This document shows, in pieces, positions 1-14,154 of a stretch of DNA of 64,000 bases. The notes under the pieces are model-generated. The model saw only the letters and a list, made by a program, of their open reading frames with translations, searched no databases and was not told the origin of the DNA. The DNA lies in NCBI GenBank assembly GCA_008694505.1, contig VZDJ01000346.1, positions 11,460,790 to 11,524,789 on the forward strand, read 5' to 3'. The DNA comes from Cyanoderma ruficeps (taxonomy: Eukaryota > Chordata > Aves > Passeriformes > Timaliidae). A program made the position numbers and the translations under genes. The stretch's first letter is position 1. Every line of letters begins with the position of its first letter.

Positions 1-3000
1 TCCTCGTACAGTCTAACTCTAGGGCAAGTAACATAAAACTCTATGAATTTCCAAAGATAAAGCCTAGTTGACCATGAGTACTTGAAACAGGGATACTCTG
101 AGGTAACTGTAGGAAAAAAAAAATTATAGTTAACTTCAAATAGATTTTGGAGTATGGGCTCTGCTTGTTACCTCCTTTGTAATTCCTTTGGGCAGGGCCT
201 GTTGTTTCCAGAGTATAGAAGGCATGATGGTAACAAGACTTTGCCTGAGCAACTTCATTAGCATCTTAAGTAAGGATTTAAATCTGTAACTCTGTAGGAA
301 TTTTTAAATACATAGTTTTTTTAAACATTAGTGCAGGAAATGGGCAGAAGTAGAGATGCTTTTTGCAAAGTACATTTCCTCAAGACAAATATGACACTGC
401 AGGTATCCATGAGCACAGTCTCTAAATACATCATCATTCTTAGCTGCAGAAAACTGACAGGAAAAAGTATATGAATGTAGATACCCGAATCTCCTGGTTG
501 GAGCACTTGGCAGTGTGATGCTGGAGAACATACAAGGATGTACTTAGCAGCATGCACATATATATTACATTCTATATAACATTCTAGAATGAGCTGCACA
601 TCACTGCATTTTTTTACATAGTATTGGCATCTTTCTCCAAGGTAATTATGCCCTATTATGCTTCTAATGCTGTCATTATTTTAGTGTCCTAACTTTTAGT
701 CTTCTTGAGTATTTAGTTGGTACATCTTTGGTTCTATCCATTTTCTCCAATCGCAGTCTTTTCATATGTTACGCAGACGTATTATGGATTTGTAGATATG
801 AGTAATGATGTGTCACTGAGATCAGGGAGAGCAGTATTGTGTCCATTTTGTGGTTTTTGATGCTCTGATTAAGCTGATTGTTATTCCTTTAGATGGATAT
901 TATTTTCAGGGGGGAAAAAAACCCCACAAAACAACAAAAGAAATGGAATGTATTCCTTAGTGGAATTATGAATTCCTTACTAGTCTTGGAATTTCTATGA
1001 ACTATGAATACCGGTGGTATATGTAAAGGAAATTAAGGTTGGTTTTACCTCCAAAATTGTTAATTTTTATGAAATGCAGTGGAATAGAAAAGGGTATGTT
1101 TCTCTTCTTATAGGTAAATGCTTGGGATATCCAAAGCCTGTAATCCTTGAAGGTTGTCCCACAGCAACTCCTAGTGACTTCTCTGGTATTTTGAGCTGAA
1201 GTAATGCAGAGATAAATATTTCAAGGATCAGGTTTGATATGTTTGGGCATGGGGTGTGTTGGGTGCAGGGTAGGTAAGTGTAGGAACATTTTTTCCCTTT
1301 AAATTCAAAATGAAATTATCAACATCATAAAATCTCTGTCAGTCAGGAAACTCCCAAGAAAAGATGATCTGCAAAGATTGGTTCAAATCCTGTTATCTGA
1401 ATCACAGGTGCAATTCCTTTTGATGTCAATGGCAATATTGTCTTTGTTACTGAAAGTAAAATATGACCTGTTGTATATTTGCTTGTCTGTTATGGAACTA
1501 CACATGAAGCTGCAGAACCAAACAGATGAGCCTGGGCAGATTTGATAGCCTTTGAGGACTGTTGGTCTTGAACTTGGCATTTGCATGAAACTACACTGAA
1601 CATTTTATTTTGTATATTTTAGGCCAGTGCTAAGTTTAAAGAAAGCACTTAAAGGGTTCATAATACAATTATTCAGGATTTTCAACATTTTTTTGTATTC
1701 TCTATTTTGTTATTTGTTTGAGTCTTTTGCCCCAAATCAACTCATACTTACCATATGTTCTTAAAAATTTACCACAGTTGGAAAGATTACATTTTATTAC
1801 TGAATAATATATTTGAATAATAGATAAGAAGTTTTCTTTAACCATCTGTAGATTCCAGCAGTTCACCTTTTTTGTGATGCTTCTCTGCTGCCATACACCA
1901 GTGAGAAACTACCAAGTGATTACATACTCCAATCATCTGAAGCATTGCTTCTGTTGGAAATATACCTTGGTTAGCTGATTTTTTCAAAATGATAATCACC
2001 AAAGTTGGCTATTAGTTATAACTTTATCAAAGGTTTTTTGCTCATTAGCCTTTAGGAAATATTTTAGATTAAGTTTGAAGAAATGGAGATGTGCAGTCAG
2101 ATGATGAAGTAGTTGTGTGCTGGATTACTGAGGTTTACTGAGCAATTTTTAGGAACAGAGCAGATTTTCCCACCTCACCATTACTCTGTGCAGGGCATGA
2201 TACTCCCTTTCTTTTGAATTTTTTCAAGCCCTTTACCTGCAGTAAGCTCCATGACTCTTTTTGTGCCTGATCAAGAAGGGCAAATGCCCACAAGAGAGGA
2301 GGACTTCTCTGGGGAATATGTGGTAAAGTTTCCCCAGGTATTTAATTTAGGGGAGAAAAATATTTGACCCTAGTTTATCCCAAAGATGACAAGTCCTTGT
2401 AATTGACCTGGACAAATAAATCACATAATAAGAGAAATAATCTCTTCCTTTCAAAATAATTTTAAACAATTATAGCAAAGCCAAATGAGTTGGGATCTGG
2501 TATATACATACCTGGTAGGAACTACAGGGACCTCAAGTCAGTTGGTTAGCAGGCCAGTTTGGGAAACTCAGCAATTTAAAGGTAATATGTGAAAAAGGTA
2601 GAGTTGTAAAAGTAATAAATAAATAAATGGTGATGTGTTTTTAAACAAAAAAATCTTACTTGAAATAAAAGAGTGGAAAATTAGGATCGTTATACCTTCC
2701 TAGAATTATGTGTAGTATGTTGACTACCCAGTAAATTTCTAGATTATTTTGGTCATATTCCTGGGAAATAAGCCAATACTGATAAATAGACTTGATGTTT
2801 GAGAAACCTTTTGGATTAATCTAGTGATTATAGTATTGTAAATTCGGAATTTGACTCTAGAAAACGTAGTCCATTTGACTTTATGAAAAAGATAGATTTT
2901 GAAAATATGAGAAAGGTAAGTTGCTTTGAATGCTACATATCACATTAATTACAGAAAAATGGCAAATGTTTCAGAAGTTGAAAAATACAATTGGAACACA

Positions 3001-6000
3001 TCTTGAGTCAGAGAAGCTAATTCAAGTCATTCTTCTGGCAAAGATTTTCCTACCTGTGTGTATTCCAGCACCATCTTTATATGTGTTGTGCACCTCCCTC
3101 ATTCTTATCCAAAATTTTAAATTATTAGCATTAAACACTTAAAACAATTTGGATCAGACAAAAAGTGTCATTTTTGCCCAGTGCCATCAATCTGTTCTTT
3201 GGTTTATTTACAGTGCAGGTGAGGTCTGTGACCTCTTTTTATCACATAGGTGTTTATTAAGAAGGAGGAAGTAAAGTTAGCCTGTCCACTTTAATGGGTT
3301 CAATTTTCTGTAAATAAGAAGAGCATCATTCTCTGACATACACATTTATTAAGGAAATCCAGTTTCTTTTTAAAACCAATTATTTTCTCAAACTTTCAAA
3401 CAATTCGAAGTAAACTAAAAATTAGTCAGTATTTCTTTTTAATAAAACTGAGTATTGCAATACTGATATTTAACTAATATTTTATTGTAAATGGTGTCTT
3501 TATTTTGGTGTATTGAAAACTTGATAACCTTCAATTTAATGTGGACACCATTGAAGATCTTAAGAAAATTTACACACTACAGTCGCTTCAAGTTATATGG
3601 GGTCATTTACATGTAAATTTTGCTTTTATATAGAAAAGTTTGTTGTTTAGTAATATATATGTTTTGTTCAGTTTTGCAAAAATATCCAAGCAATGATCTT
3701 TTAAACTTATGTATGTTGAAGTGAATTAAGTAATTCTGTAAATTATCAATTAAGCATTTCACTCTCACTAACAATAAAGTGGGAATTCCATAAAGAGTCT
3801 ATTTCTGCCCAGTGCTGAAGGGTCTCTATTGATTACATGATAGGTAGATGGTAAAAGAATCAACAGAATTGATGTCTGTTGACCACATCGTGCTTCTTTT
3901 ACTTTGAATATGGAGAAATTTCTATGGCTTCTGTTGTTTTCAGTGATGAATCGTAGAAGACGTAAGAACTGCAGAGTTTCACTTTGTCGTGATGCTGCCA
4001 AATAGATATTACAATGAAACTGTCTTGAATATTGAGGTACATAAATTTGATTGTAATATTATCTGGGACTTGTAAAAATTAGAAAGTCAGTTTTCCTTTT
4101 TGTCTGTTTTCTTGCATTTAAGAAATTTTTCAAGTCAAATACCTTCCCATTAATTTTCAATGCACTGTGGTTAACGTATTATTTTGTTAAAATCCCTGGC
4201 AGTCTTCTGTGAAGTACTTAAGAAAGAGAAGCTTTAAAAAAAGTGCTTGAAAAGTAGCCAGTTTATAATGCAATATAGACATATAATTCCTCTGAAAAAT
4301 ATGCTTTTTACAGTCAAATAATTTCATAACTAATAGAAAAAAAAGCAGGAATGTGGTTTATTAGAAAACATCCCATTCCAGTTGTCAAGGTTTTAATCAA
4401 AATCCCAGGCCTTGTGGAGTAATCTAAGGATTTTCTCTTCTGTTTTCTTAGTTGCTTTTTGAACTATTATCCCAGTAATGAGCAAGTAACAAAACTCAGC
4501 TGTACCTATGAAACTACCACCTATCACAGTTCTTTCAGTCTCAAACAGGATAACCAGAGCATAACTACTGTGAAGCAATACAATTATGAATTTCTTGAGG
4601 GGGAAAAGGGAGAGATAAGGGCACAGAAGTCAGCTAACACTGATGCATGGGTGGCTACAGCATGCAAAGGGTTAATAAGATTTTCATTTTAGATAGTTGC
4701 CGTAGTAACAATCAGAGAGCTCAGGCTGTATCTTTTCTATTTGTGGGGAATGTTTAGATTTACAGAGTAGCTCAGCTTATTATATATCTGCCTTGATTGC
4801 TGGATAAGGTTCGTTGATTAAAAACAGAATAAGATGCATTTTTATAATACTAAGGGAACCCACTGCCCCCTGCCTCTGCCTCCCATCACTCTTTGTCCAG
4901 ATCTCTCTCAGCTCTCCCAGCACTTGCCCGCTGCCCAAGGTGTGACTGTAAATCAAGTTTCACTTGAACTTTCAAGGAGCAGGGGCTGGATCTCCCTGAG
5001 CTGCATGGAGCAGGAGCACTTGGTCCTGAGCATCCCTTTTTTCCTTTCAGTGGCTGATGCGAACCTAAAGCCATGGCACCACCAGCTCTGGGTTTGAGTG
5101 CTGCTTTTTTTGTTTGATGTTGTAGTTTGTGTTTGTTTGTTCACCCTCCACAGCTTTGTAAAAGAAAGTTTGATCAAAGGTCACCTCTGCAAGTGGAGGA
5201 GTGAAGAAGCAGATTTCCATCATGAGGCTGTTCTCCTTAGAATTAGCAGGAGCTATCAGAGGCTCTGCAGATGTGACCACCTCCCTTCAATGTGAAAATG
5301 GGATCTGACTTGTGAGAATCAGGCAATTATTAATTTCCTTCACTGAAAAACTGAAAAGGCTTGTGGTGACCACAGCAGCACCTGTGCAGAGGTTGTAGTA
5401 AGCCTGAAATCTGGAGGCTGCCACAGGAGGCCAATGCCTCATGCTGATGGCAGCTTCACACCTCACCTGAAGGCTCATATCTCTTGGGAGCAGGGAAAAG
5501 ACCCAGCTCAGCATGGAATGCCAGGTTCAAGTCTGCCTTGAACAGCTGCTGCCACTTAGTGCCAAGTGATACGAGGTAGTTGTTTGAAACTGATATGATG
5601 GCTGCAGTAGTGTGGCATTTTAATGCCTAATTCTGTGATAAGAAGAGAAATTCTGGTATAAAGTTATACTAACTTGTGGGGTTTGATAGCCTGGTCTGCT
5701 CTGATTCAGTTCAATTTCTAAAGCTTTTGCCCTTTGCAAGCTTGATTTACCTCTGGTGCTTTGTGGAGTTAGGTTGCTTTCTTGGCTCCCTAACACACAA
5801 CTGAGGATCTTTCTTTCCCTTTTATTGGCTTCATTGGTGTCTTGAAGTGCTAGAAACATTTGGAAGCTGGCTTTTTCTTTCTTTTTTNAGGTATCTAAAA
5901 ATTAATTCAAAAAATTTTAGTGGAAGGATAAAGGATTTGATTTTATTGGATTGGATTGGGTGTTCTTTGAAGCAGGGAAGACCTTCAAGGAAAAAATTAC

Positions 6001-9000
6001 CTTTTGGAATTAAGAAGTAATTTTTTGTGAAAATGGTCTTAGCCGACAGTAGAATGGTTTTCTAATCACTTAAATTCAGTCTGCAGTGTGGTGGTACTCA
6101 GCTTGACTCTTATTACCACTGTGAGTTTTCATTTCATGCAGCAACAGCAACAAAACTAACCTGACCCCTGTATAGGACCTACGTGCGAATTCGTTCTTCT
6201 TTTTGATGCTCCCTACTTTTGAAAGCTAGCCCATTCCTACTTGAGGACCACACCTTGGATTTGTGATCTCAGAGACTTTACAGGCCCTAGAGTGTTCTAT
6301 TAGAGAATTAGTTAGTCCTGTTATAGAGCTGCAGCGCTGCTGGCCCAAAGTGGCTTCATCAATAAAATGGCAACTGACAAGAGTTTGATACCAGCAGTCT
6401 TTAGTCATAGGTGTGCCCAGTTACTGCATTCATCAAATTCACACTGGTTTGCTTCTACACATGGAAGTGAATAAATCCATAAATGCAATCCTTTAAGCAA
6501 TCACCCTTTTATCAGCACTGTCATTTAAACATAGGAGATACCAGCCTGTGTATATCCATCAGTCCCAGAAATGAACTTTGCTTCATAGAAAAATTCTTGC
6601 TGCAAAGAATTTAAAAAAATCAAATTCATTTCTTTCTGAGAAAAAGATCCTTTAAGTAAACTTGTCAAGCTTCCAGTTTGTTTATTGTTACTTATTTCAA
6701 GTGATAGTGGGGGTTTTTTAGTTCCCTAAAATATGTTAGTATGGAAGGGGTTTGGGCTTTGTTCATTGTTATTTTCAAGTTATAAACATAGCACTGGGTC
6801 CCTGTCTCCATTTTACCCCTTCTTTTATGTGTAAATGTTTCATAACTATCTGTATGAAAATTCCAAGTAAAATGCATATTCTTGGAACTGTTTTTCCTTA
6901 TGAAAAGTCTTTTACCCTTAACTTCATTGTGCTCAAAACCAAAAGCCTAAAACCAGCATTCCTACACTACATCTTTGTTTCCAGATTTTAAGATCTGTTA
7001 TGCAATAGTATAGTGCGTAATCATAATTATGTATTCATGATGATGTTTGTACTGGCTTAACTCAGGAATGGTGTGAGAAAGCTAATCTCGAAGCTACAGG
7101 CTGTTTTCCTGGACTTTAGATTCTGATCTCAGCTGTTTGTTGAGTCTTACTGGAACCAGAGCCCTGTACTCACCAGTCCTGCTGCTGGATTCTCCATCTT
7201 TATCTCCAGTCCCAGTGAAGGACCTTCACCCATTCTTTTGAAACTTTTTTTTCATGGAAACTTGCGTAGTTGCAGTTCTTAGTCATGCTGCATATAATCA
7301 GTGCACTGAAACAACTTAAATGAGAGCTGCGTTACACAACAATGTCATACAGACTACAAAAACTGAGGATACTTTTCATCTGTCACTGGGCATTTTAGGG
7401 AAATTAATTTTCATTTTTGTGTGAGAACAGTGAAATAAAAATCCTCATGCTTTTAAGGCAGTGGGGGAAAATTGCCTGGTTGTGTGTAGCATCTTCTTCA
7501 GCTGGAAGAAAGTAACTGCTTGCAAGGTAAAGATGCTGCTCTGCTCAGTTCACCTTCTCGGTCCAAGCTTTCTGAAATGATAAAGAAAATATAGAGCACC
7601 ATGGATCTGTAATTCAGACCTGTGACAGATCATATTGATGAGAGGACACAGAATTTTGGAACATATTTTCTCTGAAATCGTCATATTAATGAGTTCCATA
7701 ATACCACTATTATTTATTTTTTAAATTAAGCAAAATATGATGATGTAGAAGAAAAATAAAAACCCCTAAAATACTGCACAGTCATACATTGAAATCTATT
7801 GAACTGATTTTCTTTTGAAGTCTATTTTAATATTTTGAGGGCTTTTTCACTGATAAGATTTGGGAAGGGGTTTTCAGTGGAATAAAAAAAAATAAAACTT
7901 TACCTGAAATCACAAAGCATCTTACGAAAGTTTAACCAGCTAAAGGAAATTTTGCATCATTCCATTTTTGGTATAGTAGAAAAAAAGAAATTGTAAGTGA
8001 ACAGGTAATTCCAATTATTTGTGAACTTTTCTATCAGTATTACATATATTGTGTGTGTGTGTAAAGTTAATTGTTCTCCTCATTATTTGTGAATGAGAAA
8101 GCATAGACTAATAGTAAAAAGCACTAAAGGAACTTTGTTCCAGTTTATTTATACATAAGCTGTCAAGTATTGTGCATAATGCAACAGTGTACCTACCAAC
8201 TAGCAACTCACACACAGAAGATCATTTAAGTTTGTTTTTTTATGGACACAAGAAGCTGATTTTAAAGCCATCCCTAAGAAGATTGTCCTTCATTTTACAT
8301 TATCCTGGGTGGGTGTTTCAATTTCTTCCATTTACAATCATGCTCACTGGGGGAAAAATATCCTAGTGTCTGCTTAATAGTGATGGAATTTTCTACATGA
8401 AGATGTAAGGAGGAATTAGGTTTTACCCCATAATTATATATTAAATCAGTGTTAAAATACAGTTGTAATCAAATCCTTTCATATCCCAAGGCCACACATT
8501 TGATACAGTACATTGGAAGGTCAGAATACTTAGCTGAGTATACACCCCTTGAGACTCAACAGATGTACAGATACGTGGCCTAATCCCAAAAATGCATTCT
8601 TAAGTCTGGAAGATCAGAATTGAGCCTTAATTCTCTAAAGGACTGCCACAATGTTGTGTGGTCCTTTCATCCAAATTAGAATGATTCATTATGCCTAGTC
8701 CATTAGCACCATCAGGGATAGGTGTGGGCCATAAAATCTGCATTAGGCTTTCTAAATATGTCAAGGATAATCTTAAAAGGAGATAAAATGGGATGTTTTA
8801 ACTGAACTAAAAATAATTAATCAAAGTCATACATATAGGCTTCTGGTTGTCGAATCATGTGTTCAACTTCTACCTTAAATGATTATTCTGTCTTAGCAAA
8901 TATAAAACTTGGGCAGAGGATTGCATGTTGGATTTATGCTCTTATTTTAAGGTTCCACGTTGCCTCTTAGTAAAGATATATATATATATAAATAGCTAAT

Positions 9001-9597
9001 AAAATGAGACATAAAAATCTTTAAAAGTCCTCAGAAAAGTCATAGATTCTTTTCTATTCCCCAATTCTATTTCAAATTAGAGAAGAATTTATGTATAATA
9101 CTCTGTGTGCATTCAGTGTGTGCACCAGTGAAGTTCAAATATTGTGTAATGCATCACCAAGAGAATTACACTGCAATACCTACACCATTGACTACAATTC
9201 CTTTGTATTGAATATGTATTTCATAAAGACCTCACAATATTCGTTGGAAATGTAATTCTAATAGAGCTGCACTCGTTTATACAGTTAAAATATTGGACAA
9301 GCATATACAAAGAACTTTTTATTTTCTCCCTCTTTAGTTACAAGAAAGAAAAAAAGGTTTAAATTAAAAAAAGTTGTCTTTTACTACTGCTGAAGCATGA
9401 CTTATTCACTATTCATGACAAAAACATTCACTTTCCTAAAAGTAAAACACACAACCTGAGTTTGCAGTTCCAAACAAAGCAATAAATATATATAATAAAC
9501 AGAATCTATAACTAGCTATTCTGTAGTTCTGTGTAATGGATAATTTATAGAAGGCTTTATGCATGTCCTTTTTTATTTTTGAATTTTTAATGGATTC
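1..9597. other. Gene-free AT-rich stretch
   Basis: I see no gene here. The open frames are short (under about 95 codons), overlap on both strands and have no recognisable domain. Simple sequence: a TG run at 8050-8062 and an AT run at 8976-8991. A single unresolved base (N) lies at 5888 right after six T. The interval 4830-5550 is somewhat richer in G+C but shows no splice-flanked coding frame that I trust. It is probably intronic or intergenic. Confidence 0.6.
8976..8991. repeat. (AT)n microsatellite
   Basis: Eight alternating AT dinucleotides in an AT-rich context. This is a short simple repeat with no sign of function. Confidence 0.85.
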
Positions 9598-9880
9598 GTA
9601 GAATCATGAAATGGTTTGGGTTGGAATGGGCCTTAAAGATTATCCACTTCCAACCCCTCTCTCTGGGGCAAGGACACCTTCCACCAGACCAGGATGCTCA
9701 AGGCCCTATTCAGCCTGGTCTGGAACACTTCCAAATACAGGGAATCTTGTTCTCTGAGCAACCTGTGCCAGTGCCTTACGCTCTCATAGTGAAGCATTTC
9801 TTCCTTGTATCTCATCTAAAGCTACTCCCCCTCAGTTTAAAGCCATTCTCCTTTGTCCTATCATTACCCCTTTTTCTATT
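9598..9880 (-). mobile_element. CR1 LINE, 3' end fragment
   Basis: Read on the plus strand, this starts with the reverse complement of the avian CR1 3' terminus (AATCATGAAATGGTTTGGGT) and continues through the usual CR1 landmarks: accttccaccagaccagg, agcaacctgtgccagtgcc, agtttaaagccattctcc. The element is therefore on the minus strand. Its minus-strand frame at 9633-9815 still reads like the C-terminal tail of CR1 ORF2 (RHWHRLLREQDSLYLEVFQTR). Only the last roughly 280 bp remain, which is the usual 5' truncation of CR1. It is an inactive fossil. CR1 insertions generally lack clear target-site duplications, and I see none. Confidence 0.92.
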
Positions 9881-12800
9881 CCTGAGCTAAAAATAAACAT
9901 ATGATACATGAAATTTGGACTTCTGGAAAAGGTGATTTAGATCATTCATTCCAGGATAAGAGAAAGTATAATGAAGAAAAAAAAATATAAAATTGCTCTA
10001 AACTAGAAATTATTCAGTAGCACATTAAACTAAGCTGGAGATACAGCAATTGTTTTGGATGGCTTTGCTATAAATAGCTAGACCATGGGACCAGGCAGAA
10101 TTAATCCACATGCAGTATAAATGCCTTCATGTCTTATGGAAAAACCTCTGTAATTGTCCCCTTGATCATCTGAAATGTCTCCTGTCACATTAACTGCCCC
10201 AAGCCCAAATGATACTTGTGCAAAGTGAGTGACCAGTTGTCAGAAGTTTGCCAGGGACTGATGGTTTATCCCACAGTTTAGTCTGTCAGCCTATCCAGAG
10301 TAAATTCAATGTTTTCAGAATTGCAGCTGAGCCATATGCGAGAAAGGTTTGGCAAAAGTGAAATAAGTTATGTTCAAGCAAGTGCATTCAAAAAGTGTTT
10401 ACTGGCAAATATCAACATGGCCTCATTAGTAGAAGGAGAGATGAAATTCTTAGAGTACACAATAATTTACAACAGTGAGGTTAATCCAGGAGGAAAAACG
10501 CACTGATAATTCAGCGTGAAAGTGTGCAAGCAGCACTGCATTATATCTTGTCTAAAGATAAGTTATATAGTGTGTGATTTCATCAGTACAGGTGCATGTC
10601 ATCTCTGAAATAGTATTATCCAAAGTATTCAACTTTACAGTAACGCAGGAAGGTTCAACACCCACGGCAAATGCCTGAACACTAAGACACATTGACAGTG
10701 TTCATGCTACCCACAGGTATCAACTCACCACGACAGAGATGGTTCACTTAGAATTGTCAATTTTCAGAATATCCTCAGCACATTTATGCTAATTACATCA
10801 CTAAGAACACAATTTTCTGGTTCTGGTCATTGTGCAAACACACAATGCATCTGTACACTGCTTTCCCAAAGAACAAAATGAACAGGAAAGAGTAAAAGGA
10901 AAAATCAAATAAGAAAGTGAAGTCAAGGATGGCAAAATACACTGCTCCCCATCTTGTGCTCTTTGAGAAAGGAAGTTATCTATACATAGTCAGGTATTTA
11001 TAAAATGGGGAAAAAGAAGAGGGAGGAAAGGGCAGGGGTGCAGCAACTGTGGAGTGAAGCCAGATGAAGGCTTTAGAGGAAGGAAGGACCGGAGTAGAAA
11101 GCCCATCAAGACAGAATGATGTGGGCAGTGGAAGATCGCCGAGTGTTCAGAGATCCATTTTCCAGCTTTTCCATTCCTATTCCAATCAGTTGGTTGTCGC
11201 CTCCTCCAGGAACACAGAAGCAGCCAGAAGGAATCACCAGGATTCGGCTAGGTACAGGTATTCCAGAATGTGGATTTATTTAAAAGTTTTTAGAACTGGA
11301 GAAGAGTTTGAAGATGGGTTCGAAGGGTATCCTGAGTTAAAAATAACAAATTGAAGTTGTTTTTGACAGCATTACTTTGTACCTAAATTACAGTGACATT
11401 TGATTTATGTTTATTTTACAGATTTGAAAAAAAATGCACCCTAGTTAGATAAAATGAATTGAAGCCCATGCTTAGCGCACATTTAATTTGCATTACGCAG
11501 TCACATTTGATAGTAATAAGAATTTTGAAATCATATTAAAATCCTGAACAAGTGTTGGAAAATATTAACGTACCTAGGGTGTGGGGTTTTTTTTGTTTGA
11601 ATAATTTCTTTGGTCTGCTTTAGGTTTGTAGATGAAATGTACATAGTGATACATGGCGAAATGTATGTTCAGTCTTGTCACTTGACAAGTGATGATCCCT
11701 TGGGGTAAACAGTAGGGCTTCACAGTTGCAGGGAATCCCAGCTGTCTTTTGGGATTCCATCTGTGTGCACATTTCCTTTCCCCTTTTTCTTTTTGTGTTT
11801 GAAACATTTAAAGGCTTTGGTTTGACCACAGCCTCTTCAAATGCAACCAGTATTTTTCTTTTACTATCACCAAAAAAGATAGTGGGGAGTAGATCCTTCT
11901 TTTCTTAAACACTAGTTTCATGGTCCATCACAAGTAACAATTTGTGCAGATATACAGATTCTTGAACACTCCCTCTGAACCCCTGGATCCCACGATGTTG
12001 TAAAGTAGCAACTGAAACAGTTATTCCATGCTGTTAGGCGAAATATTAACTGCATACATTATGTTGGTATCAGGTTTTCGAAGTTTGTGGGTTTGGGTTT
12101 TTTTTTTTCAAACACATTGACTAAGGATTGCAAAATTTCTTTTGCACTTAGTTCAAGTTTCAGTATTTCCAGCAGACATAGTGGGAACTGTAAAAGCTGG
12201 AATGCTGGTGCAATTGTAATTGTAATAACTTGTAATTGTAATTGTAATTGTAATAACCTTGCTTACCTTTCCAGAGTGGGTGTTTATAGCTGGAGACTGT
12301 CATGTCTTTGCTTTAATTAGTGATGTCATCAGCATGGAACCATAGGGGTGAAAACCTCCTGACATCTCCAATGTTATTAGTGGAGAGGAGTTGCCTCTGC
12401 GTGTCTAGCAGAGAAAGCTGTGGCACTGTGAAGTGCTGCCACAGGCCTTGACTGGCAGGTTTTCCAGAAAAGCCCTTGAGATAAATATTCTTCCAAGACT
12501 GAATCCTGCTTGGAAAAAGATAAGAGTTTTCAGGGAAGCTACAGAAAGTGAAAGACAGTCCAGATGATTGCATACAAATAAACAACAAAATGCGGATCTC
12601 TGTCTGTCCATGTTCGGATGGGATTGTCTTACAGCTTCAGGATTTGTGATCAGGTATAAGGTAAAGAAATGCATTCAGTCAGTGTGAGAGGTGATACCAT
12701 GTTTCTTATTATTCAAAAGCATCTTAAATATTAATTAATCCAGGATAGTCTGAGACCTATACAAATATCTGTTATTGTGCTGTCCAGAATGACCCTTAGG

Positions 12801-14154
12801 AGCCCTGCCCAACTGGATTGATTTGATGAGCTTACAAAGTTTACTGAATTGAGTATGGTGATCATCAGAGGTGAACTCAGCCTCTCAAGAGGGATGTTCT
12901 GCAGTTTCAGCATGTCAACCCTGTGATGATCCAATTGAATTTAAATTGAATTTCAAAATAGAAACCTCCATCGGTGTATTAACTGGTGTTTTGCTAGCCC
13001 AGACTCATATCTGAGGGCACCTGAGATATGTTTACAGCTCTCCTACCAGTACACTTTTGGTTTTAATTGACTGTATAAACTAACTCTGCCCAGGGGGCAT
13101 TGGAACTTTCTCCAAGGTCATGAAGATATTCTGGTAGTGTTCTGTATCTTTCATGGGAACTCAGGCTCTTTGGAAGTTTTAGGAAGAAAATCTGTTTGCA
13201 GGAACCAAAATACAGTAAGAAACAAAGGCTTTGAGTATCAGTACGTCTCCTTAAATAATGTTGAACACTTCTTGGAGCACCATGCCTGTGACAGGATGGT
13301 CATGTCACAGTGACATACTGAACATCAGCTCAGTAGCACAGCTTCTGAAGAAACAGCTAGCACTGATCAGGCATTTGACATCAGAATTTCATAGATTTCA
13401 AACAACTTGATCTTGGTGTATTTCTGTTCAGCGTGAGGGTTTCCTCAAGTTTCTGCCAGGCCACACACATCATATGTTAGAAATTTTTGCAGGGAAGAGC
13501 CCATCTAATGTTACTCGTCAGCACTGATTCCATTTAGCAGGAGTGCAAAACTATTTTCGGCCTGCTGTGATGGCTATTTTTATCTCCATTAACCTCTTGA
13601 CTGAATATAAACATTTATTGAGGGTTACCTCCCTTGTTTGTCCAGTTACTTCAAAGGTTAGTGAAAAGTGGATGCCTGCCTGACCTCTTTTATCCTCATT
13701 AGCTAATTCTAATTGTTCCCTGAGAGATCAGAGTTTTGACCCTGCTTGTCCTTGTCAAATTTGTCTAGTTATGACATGAAAACATTAAGAGAAATTGCAT
13801 TTTCAGGGAAACATTGCTCAAGTGTAAGAATGTACAGTTACCTAGTCTAGAGCAGTGAACAATCGTGTGGGTCTATAATGTGCCCTTGTTTGAAAAATGT
13901 GAGGTAATTACTGTATGGCCCCATCTTACAGACACCCGTGTTAGCAGATCCCTGTGATTATACTTGGGCAGTAGGGAGAATGTTTTTTGAAGCTTTTGAG
14001 TAATATGTAGCAGTTCATTCAGAGGGAGAAATAAAATGATGTTTGGTTTCTGAAGTCTTATTTGTAAACAGCTGCAATATTATTCCTTCTATATCATGAA
14101 AGCTTTTTTGTGTATGTATAAAAAGGTACATTTCTTAAGCTAGAGATATTCTTG
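9881..14154. other. Gene-free stretch between two LINE relics
   Basis: No gene was recognised. The block 10260-10560 has balanced composition and a 65-codon open frame (10309-10506) without a domain; it resembles a conserved non-coding element more than a gene. A 96-codon frame at 11064-11354 also lacks any recognisable motif. A small higher-order tandem repeat sits at 12214-12257. The rest is unremarkable AT-rich sequence. Confidence 0.5.
12214..12257. repeat. TTGTAA tandem repeat with two-level structure
   Basis: Hexamer TTGTAA units are arranged as two blocks that each end in TAAC: a short block of two hexamers and a longer block of four. This suggests that one array was partly duplicated. 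No role is evident. Confidence 0.85.

Noticed and set aside
2099..2150. Possible C/D snoRNA boxes (gatgatga ... ctga)
   Set aside because: No closing terminal stem and no C'/D' boxes. The two motifs are short enough to occur by chance.
2866..2915. Possible 50-bp exon before a perfect gtaagt donor (frame reads RSPFDFMKKIDFENMRK)
   Set aside because: The acceptor is weak and the segment very short. AT-rich DNA gives such K/F/D-rich frames by chance.
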